Below the pieces are notes generated by a model. That model was not told the DNA's origin and searched no databases. It saw only the letters and a list, made by a program, of their open reading frames with translations. Both the position numbers and the translations under genes were made by a program. From positions 34,584 through 98,583 of the forward strand of contig JAFVDZ010000024.1 in NCBI GenBank assembly GCA_017478205.1: DNA of 64,000 bases, written 5' to 3'. This document shows, piece by piece, positions 60,672 through 64,000 of the stretch. Source of the stretch: Spirochaetales bacterium. GTDB lineage: Bacteria; Spirochaetota; Spirochaetia; Sphaerochaetales; Sphaerochaetaceae. Every line of letters begins with the position of its first letter. The stretch's first letter is position 1.

Positions 60672-60695
60672 GTGGAGTGAAGAAAACTTCACTCC
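60663..60695 (-). terminator. Intrinsic terminator overlapping the esterase stop codon
   Basis: Perfect 9-bp arms GGAGTGAAG (60674-60682) and CTTCACTCC (60687-60695) with a 4-nt loop; on the minus strand followed by ACTTTTTTTC. The upstream arm contains the TGA stop of the esterase gene. Confidence 0.85.
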
Positions 60696-61783
60696 TTGGT
60701 CTGCATCTTTGCTCTTTCTTCATGCTCTTTTTGAAACTTTGCAGTTGCAAGTTGCATCTGTGTTTTGTTTTCCCTTCTGAGCTCTGATTCTGTCATCTCT
60801 TGTACTTTGTCTATCGGGCGACCTGAAATGACCTGACGAACCATGCAATCTGATTCCCCAGAACCTTTAGCCTTCTTGTGGAGAATGAAGCCATGGATTG
60901 CATTTTCGATCTCTATATAATGTGCCTTTCCTCCAGCTTCCTTGATCGCATCGACAAAAAGTTTGCCGTCATCTTTCAAAGGATCGAGAGAGCCTGCAAT
61001 TACCAATGTGTCTGGAAGTCTTGAAAGGTCTGCAGAGAGGAGAGGAGAAAAGAGAGGAGAGAGTATATCCTTCTGTTCTCTCATATAACTTTCGACAAAG
61101 AATCTGAGCTGCTTGAGAGTCAGTGTTGGGCTATCTGAATACTCTTCGATAGATGTTGTTCTCAGCCTGGCATCTACCAGAGGAGAGAAAAGAATCATAC
61201 CATTGGGCATGTGTGCCTTTCTGTCCCGGCAGAGGAGGGAAACTCCTGCAGCGAGGTTTCCTCCGCAGCTATCTCCCAGAAGGAAGATTCTGTCTGGATC
61301 AACCTTCCAATACTTTACTCCGTTTACTGCCCAAAGATATGCGTCATAGCAATCTTCAACGGCGATAGGGAACTTGTATTTTGGAGCGAGGCGATAATCG
61401 ACAAGAAGAATTGCAGAGTCTGTAGCCTTTGCAAGGTGCTTGCAATATAGATCATAGAGATCGATATTGCCAAATACCCATCCACCTCCGTGGAATACAA
61501 CGATAAGAGGTTTAAGTGAAGTTCTTGTCTGTGAATTGGCACTGTCGTAGTAACGTCCAGTTACGGCACCTTCTGTGACCGGAATGACATAATTGGTACA
61601 GCTTATACCCTTTGTCTCCGGATAGAATATTCTATGAACCCTGAAATTCTTTGGTAGGTCCTTTCTATTTGTTCTATTTATATCCTCTTCTGTAAGAGGG
61701 GAATGTGTATCACGTCCGGTGTACTTCTCTGCGAGGCGTAAAGTTTTCCACATCTTACTTGAGAGTGTGTATTTCTCAGTCAT
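60689..61783 (-). CDS. Alpha/beta hydrolase, hormone-sensitive-lipase-type esterase
   Basis: Carboxylesterase-like hydrolase of 364 aa. It has the oxyanion motif FHGGGW (97-102), the nucleophile elbow GDSCGG, an Asp in SLDPLKD and a His in AIHGF, completing the triad of the bacterial HSL family (family IV). DYRLAPKYKFP is the classic strand after the oxyanion loop. There is no signal peptide, so it is intracellular. About 50 residues after the last triad residue form a charged Gln/Lys/Glu-rich tail (QLATAKFQKEHEERAKMQ) that is unusual for the family. It is monocistronic and divergent from glgA; the natural ester is unknown. Confidence 0.9.
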   Translation of the reverse strand: MTEKYTLSSKMWKTLRLAEKYTGRDTHSPLTEEDINRTNRKDLPKNFRVHRIFYPETKGISCTNYVIPVTEGAVTGRYYDSANSQTRTSLKPLIVVFHGGGWVFGNIDLYDLYCKHLAKATDSAILLVDYRLAPKYKFPIAVEDCYDAYLWAVNGVKYWKVDPDRIFLLGDSCGGNLAAGVSLLCRDRKAHMPNGMILFSPLVDARLRTTSIEEYSDSPTLTLKQLRFFVESYMREQKDILSPLFSPLLSADLSRLPDTLVIAGSLDPLKDDGKLFVDAIKEAGGKAHYIEIENAIHGFILHKKAKGSGESDCMVRQVISGRPIDKVQEMTESELRRENKTQMQLATAKFQKEHEERAKMQTKE

Positions 61784-62029
61784 AATACAGACATTATGGA
61801 TTTAATAGGGAAAATTTCAAGTGTTTTAGCTCTCATACAAATTTAAATCCACCAAAAATATAGAAATGATTAATAAATGTATTTAAAAAGAGCATAAGGA
61901 TTTATAGGTTATCAAAGAGAGAATAAATATGAGGTTTCTACGCTTTGTGTGAAAGGATGTGCATATTTTTTCACTAATGTCTTAAGTAGATGGTATAATT
62001 TGATGTAATTACTTCCAAGGAGTTGAAGC
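61784..62029. promoter_or_regulatory. Divergent promoter region of the esterase gene and glgA
   Basis: For glgA (+): TTCACT (61970-61975), 18 nt, consensus TATAAT (61994-61999), then a 30-nt leader with AAGGAG (62017-62022). For the esterase (-): CATAAT about 9 nt before its ATG with TTGAAA 16 nt above. No other signal seen. Confidence 0.45.
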
Positions 62030-63487
62030 GTGAAGAAAATATTGTTTATTGCATCAGAATGTGTACCCTTTGTAAAAACTGGAGGCCTTGCTGATGTTGT
62101 TGGAAGCCTTCCTAAGGCTTTCGACCCAAAAGAATATGACATAAGAGTGATGATACCTAACTATTTTGCAATAAAGGAAGAGTATAGATGCAATACAGAA
62201 TGTATCTACTACTTCCAGCTCGATGATAGAAAGTATGTTGGTGTCAACAGACTTATCAAGGATGGAATCACATATTATTTCATCGACAACATGCAGTACT
62301 TCGATGGAATGGTTCCTTACTATGATCTTTTCAAGGATCTTGAAAGATTTGCATTCTTTGCAAAAGCATGTCTTTCAGCTCTTCCTTTGATTGGTTTCAG
62401 ACCTGATATCATCCATTGCCATGACTGGCAGGCTTCCCTTGTCCCTGTCTATCTGAATACTCAGTTCCAGGGCAATCCTTTCTACAGAGGAATAAGGACG
62501 ATCATGACAATCCACAACCTGCGCTTCCAGGGAACTTGGAATGTAGGTCATATCAGACACATCACAAACCTTCCTGAAGAGTGCTTCCAGCCAGGAAGGC
62601 TTGTAAGCCCATTCCAGAACACTTCAGCTGCTAAGGATGACTGGAACTGTTCAATGCTCAGAGGCGGTATAGTCTATTCTGACTATGTAACTACTGTAAG
62701 CAATACATATGCACAGGAAATCCAGACTCCAAACTTTGGCGAAGGTCTTGATGATATACTTCGCTTCAGGAAGGATAGACTCTGGGGAATCATCAATGGT
62801 ATCGACTATGAAGAGTGGAATCCTCAGACAGATAAGAACCTTGTCAAGAATTACACTGCCAGAAGCATCAAGAGTGGAAAGAAAGCAAACAAGGTTGCTC
62901 TCCAGAAGGAGCTTGGGATTGCTGAAAACCCTGATGTCATGACAATCGGCCTTGTCTCAAGACTTACAGATCAGAAGGGTCTCGATCTTGTAGACAGAAT
63001 CATGGACCGTCTCTGCCAGATGAATATCAACATGGTAATCTTGGGAACAGGTGCAAAGAACTACGAAGAGATGTTCCGTTACTATCAGGGCAAGTATCCA
63101 GGAAAGGTAAGTGCGAATATCTGCTACTCCGATAATCTTGCTCACAAGATCTACGGCGGTGTGGATGCTCTTCTTGTTCCTTCTGCATTTGAACCATGTG
63201 GCCTTACACAGCTCATCAGTCTCAGATATGGTACTATCCCAATCGTGCATGAAACTGGTGGTCTCAAGGACACTGTAAAGCCATACAACCAGTATGAGGA
63301 AAGTGGTACAGGATTCTCCTTCTACGGCTACAGTGACTGGGAGCTCATGGATAGAATCAACCACGCTTACTATGTCTATAATGAGATGCCAGACTCTTGG
63401 ACAAAGCTCTGCCAGAGAGGTATGAAGGAGGACTGGTCCTGGAACAACTCAAGTCAGATATACAAACAGCTATACGATAGATTGTAG
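62030..63487 (+). CDS. glgA: Glycogen synthase (ADP-glucose type, GT5)
   Basis: Extends alpha-1,4-glucan chains from ADP-glucose (GT-B fold, 485 aa). The N-terminal KTGGLADVVGSLP (16-28) binds the sugar nucleotide, HCHDWQASLVPVYL and TIHNLRFQG are in the first Rossmann domain, and GLVSRLTDQKGLDLV, FEPCGLTQL (about 386-394) and VHETGGLKDTV form the C-terminal donor site. It begins with GTG behind AAGGAG. With the cytoplasmic GH13 enzyme this indicates glycogen storage and use. It is followed by a terminator. Confidence 0.95.
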   Translation: MKKILFIASECVPFVKTGGLADVVGSLPKAFDPKEYDIRVMIPNYFAIKEEYRCNTECIYYFQLDDRKYVGVNRLIKDGITYYFIDNMQYFDGMVPYYDLFKDLERFAFFAKACLSALPLIGFRPDIIHCHDWQASLVPVYLNTQFQGNPFYRGIRTIMTIHNLRFQGTWNVGHIRHITNLPEECFQPGRLVSPFQNTSAAKDDWNCSMLRGGIVYSDYVTTVSNTYAQEIQTPNFGEGLDDILRFRKDRLWGIINGIDYEEWNPQTDKNLVKNYTARSIKSGKKANKVALQKELGIAENPDVMTIGLVSRLTDQKGLDLVDRIMDRLCQMNINMVILGTGAKNYEEMFRYYQGKYPGKVSANICYSDNLAHKIYGGVDALLVPSAFEPCGLTQLISLRYGTIPIVHETGGLKDTVKPYNQYEESGTGFSFYGYSDWELMDRINHAYYVYNEMPDSWTKLCQRGMKEDWSWNNSSQIYKQLYDRL

Positions 63488-63496
63488 TTATTAGTG

Positions 63497-63525
63497 TGGC
63501 AGTCTTCTTTAAGGCTGCCATAATT
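63497..63525 (+). terminator. Terminator of glgA
   Basis: TGGCAGTCTT (63497-63506) pairs with AAGGCTGCCA (63511-63520), one G-T pair, 4-nt loop, followed by TAATTTTA. Confidence 0.75.
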
Positions 63526-63668
63526 TTACCTCTTTTATTTGTACTTACATTCCATATTATGTCTAAAATGGTTTTATGGTTTCGACAGAATTAAATTAAT
63601 TGTCTTGATTACTGCTTTGCTGTGAGAATATATTTTTTTTAAGTTTTGAAGTAAAGGAGCGTGTTTTT

Positions 63669-64000
63669 ATGAAGAAAGCACTTGTTCTATTATTGGTTGC
63701 ATTGCTGTGCATGGGTGCTGTATTTGCACAGGACAATGCATACAAGGTATCTGCAGTTCCATATGCATTGCAGATCTCGACATCATCGGCATCAGGAAAC
63801 GATGCTGTCTTCTCCCAGTACGGCTTCGGTGTAGAGGGCGTATATCAGAGAACACTCGGCAGAGGTGTATTCGTAGAGGCAGGTCTTGGCTATGATGGTT
63901 TCTTCATGCCAGATGACAGACCAATATTCGGAAACCTCCTCATGTTCGCAGGTGCAGGCTACAGCCATGATGTAAATGAGAAGTGGGCATTTGGTTTCCA
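63669..64000 (+). CDS. Exported outer-membrane beta-barrel-like protein, N-terminal part
   Basis: The frame starts at ATG 63669 behind AAGGAG (63655-63660) and runs off the window after about 110 codons. A signal peptide (residues 1-20, cleavage at VFA-QDN) is followed by alternating hydrophobic/aromatic strands with Gly-rich turns (YGFGVEGVYQRTLG, VFVEAGLGYDGFF, LLMFAGAGYSHDV), the pattern of a small outer-membrane beta-barrel. Spirochaetes encode many such proteins. TTGATT and TATATT upstream (about 63605-63640) could form its promoter. The exact family cannot be told from this part. Confidence 0.7.
   Translation, partial: MKKALVLLLVALLCMGAVFAQDNAYKVSAVPYALQISTSSASGNDAVFSQYGFGVEGVYQRTLGRGVFVEAGLGYDGFFMPDDRPIFGNLLMFAGAGYSHDVNEKWAFGF

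Overview
The window reads as a contiguous chromosomal stretch of a Gram-negative, anaerobic, carbohydrate-using bacterium, most likely a member of the Spirochaetota (Sphaerochaetaceae or Treponema relatives). This is an inference from gene content: a trypanosome-like phosphofructokinase, a receiver/PEP-synthase-like protein, a TAXI-TRAP transporter, pyruvate:ferredoxin oxidoreductase, a FatA-type thioesterase, a DAHP synthase-prephenate dehydratase fusion and typical spirochaete-style signal peptides. I judge G+C to be near 42 percent by eye. I saw no rRNA, complete tRNA, CRISPR array, insertion sequence or prophage. Genes are dense, with frequent 1-32 nt overlaps inside operons.

Layout. 1-7.8 kb: end of a murA-like gene, an AT-rich convergent gap with DnaA-box-like words, rsmE-ctpA (-), lgt-pepP and gpmI (+). 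7.8-14.3 kb: a hairpin-rich gap with a tRNA T-arm-like element, a TAXI-TRAP transporter (-) whose receptor appears circularly permuted, a divergent LysR regulator, a membrane protein and a DAACS symporter. 14.4-25.6 kb: a large GH13 amylase, pth and nth (-), the aroF-pheA fusion, a lipoprotein, L-serine dehydratase (+) and leuS (-). 25.7-38.4 kb: parE-parC-rluA (+), an SDR, a VUT/YhhQ transporter with a structured leader, an iron alcohol dehydrogenase and a receiver/PEP-synthase-like protein (-), then gdhA and an SDR (+). 38.5-54.7 kb: nifJ, a WYL regulator, slyX, then a long minus-strand block (thioesterase, rsmD, recG, yggT, dnaE, three molybdenum-hydroxylase-like subunits). 54.7-64 kb: ligA, an aminotransferase/ModE-like/phosphofructokinase operon, an 840-bp gap holding a candidate small RNA, an esterase, glgA and the start of an outer-membrane protein.

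How the parts connect. Central carbon metabolism is well represented: GH13 and glgA for alpha-glucans, pfk, gpmI, nifJ and an alcohol dehydrogenase for glycolysis and fermentation, and gdhA and sdaA linking to nitrogen. Housekeeping genes for DNA (parE, parC, recG, dnaE, ligA, nth) and RNA/translation (rsmE, rsmD, rluA, pth, leuS) lie between them.

Three observations stand out. (1) The TAXI receptor carries the family's C-terminal segment immediately after its signal peptide. (2) A candidate small RNA of about 90 nt at 60045-60134 has its own promoter and terminator and two exact copies of a 13-nt word containing ACCTCC, the anti-Shine-Dalgarno core. (3) Many transcription-unit first genes have a -10-like hexamer 6-9 nt before the ATG and no Shine-Dalgarno, so they look leaderless, while others (TAXI receptor, nifJ, WYL regulator, glgA) carry strong Shine-Dalgarno sequences that the small RNA could pair with. 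All three are sequence-based hypotheses.
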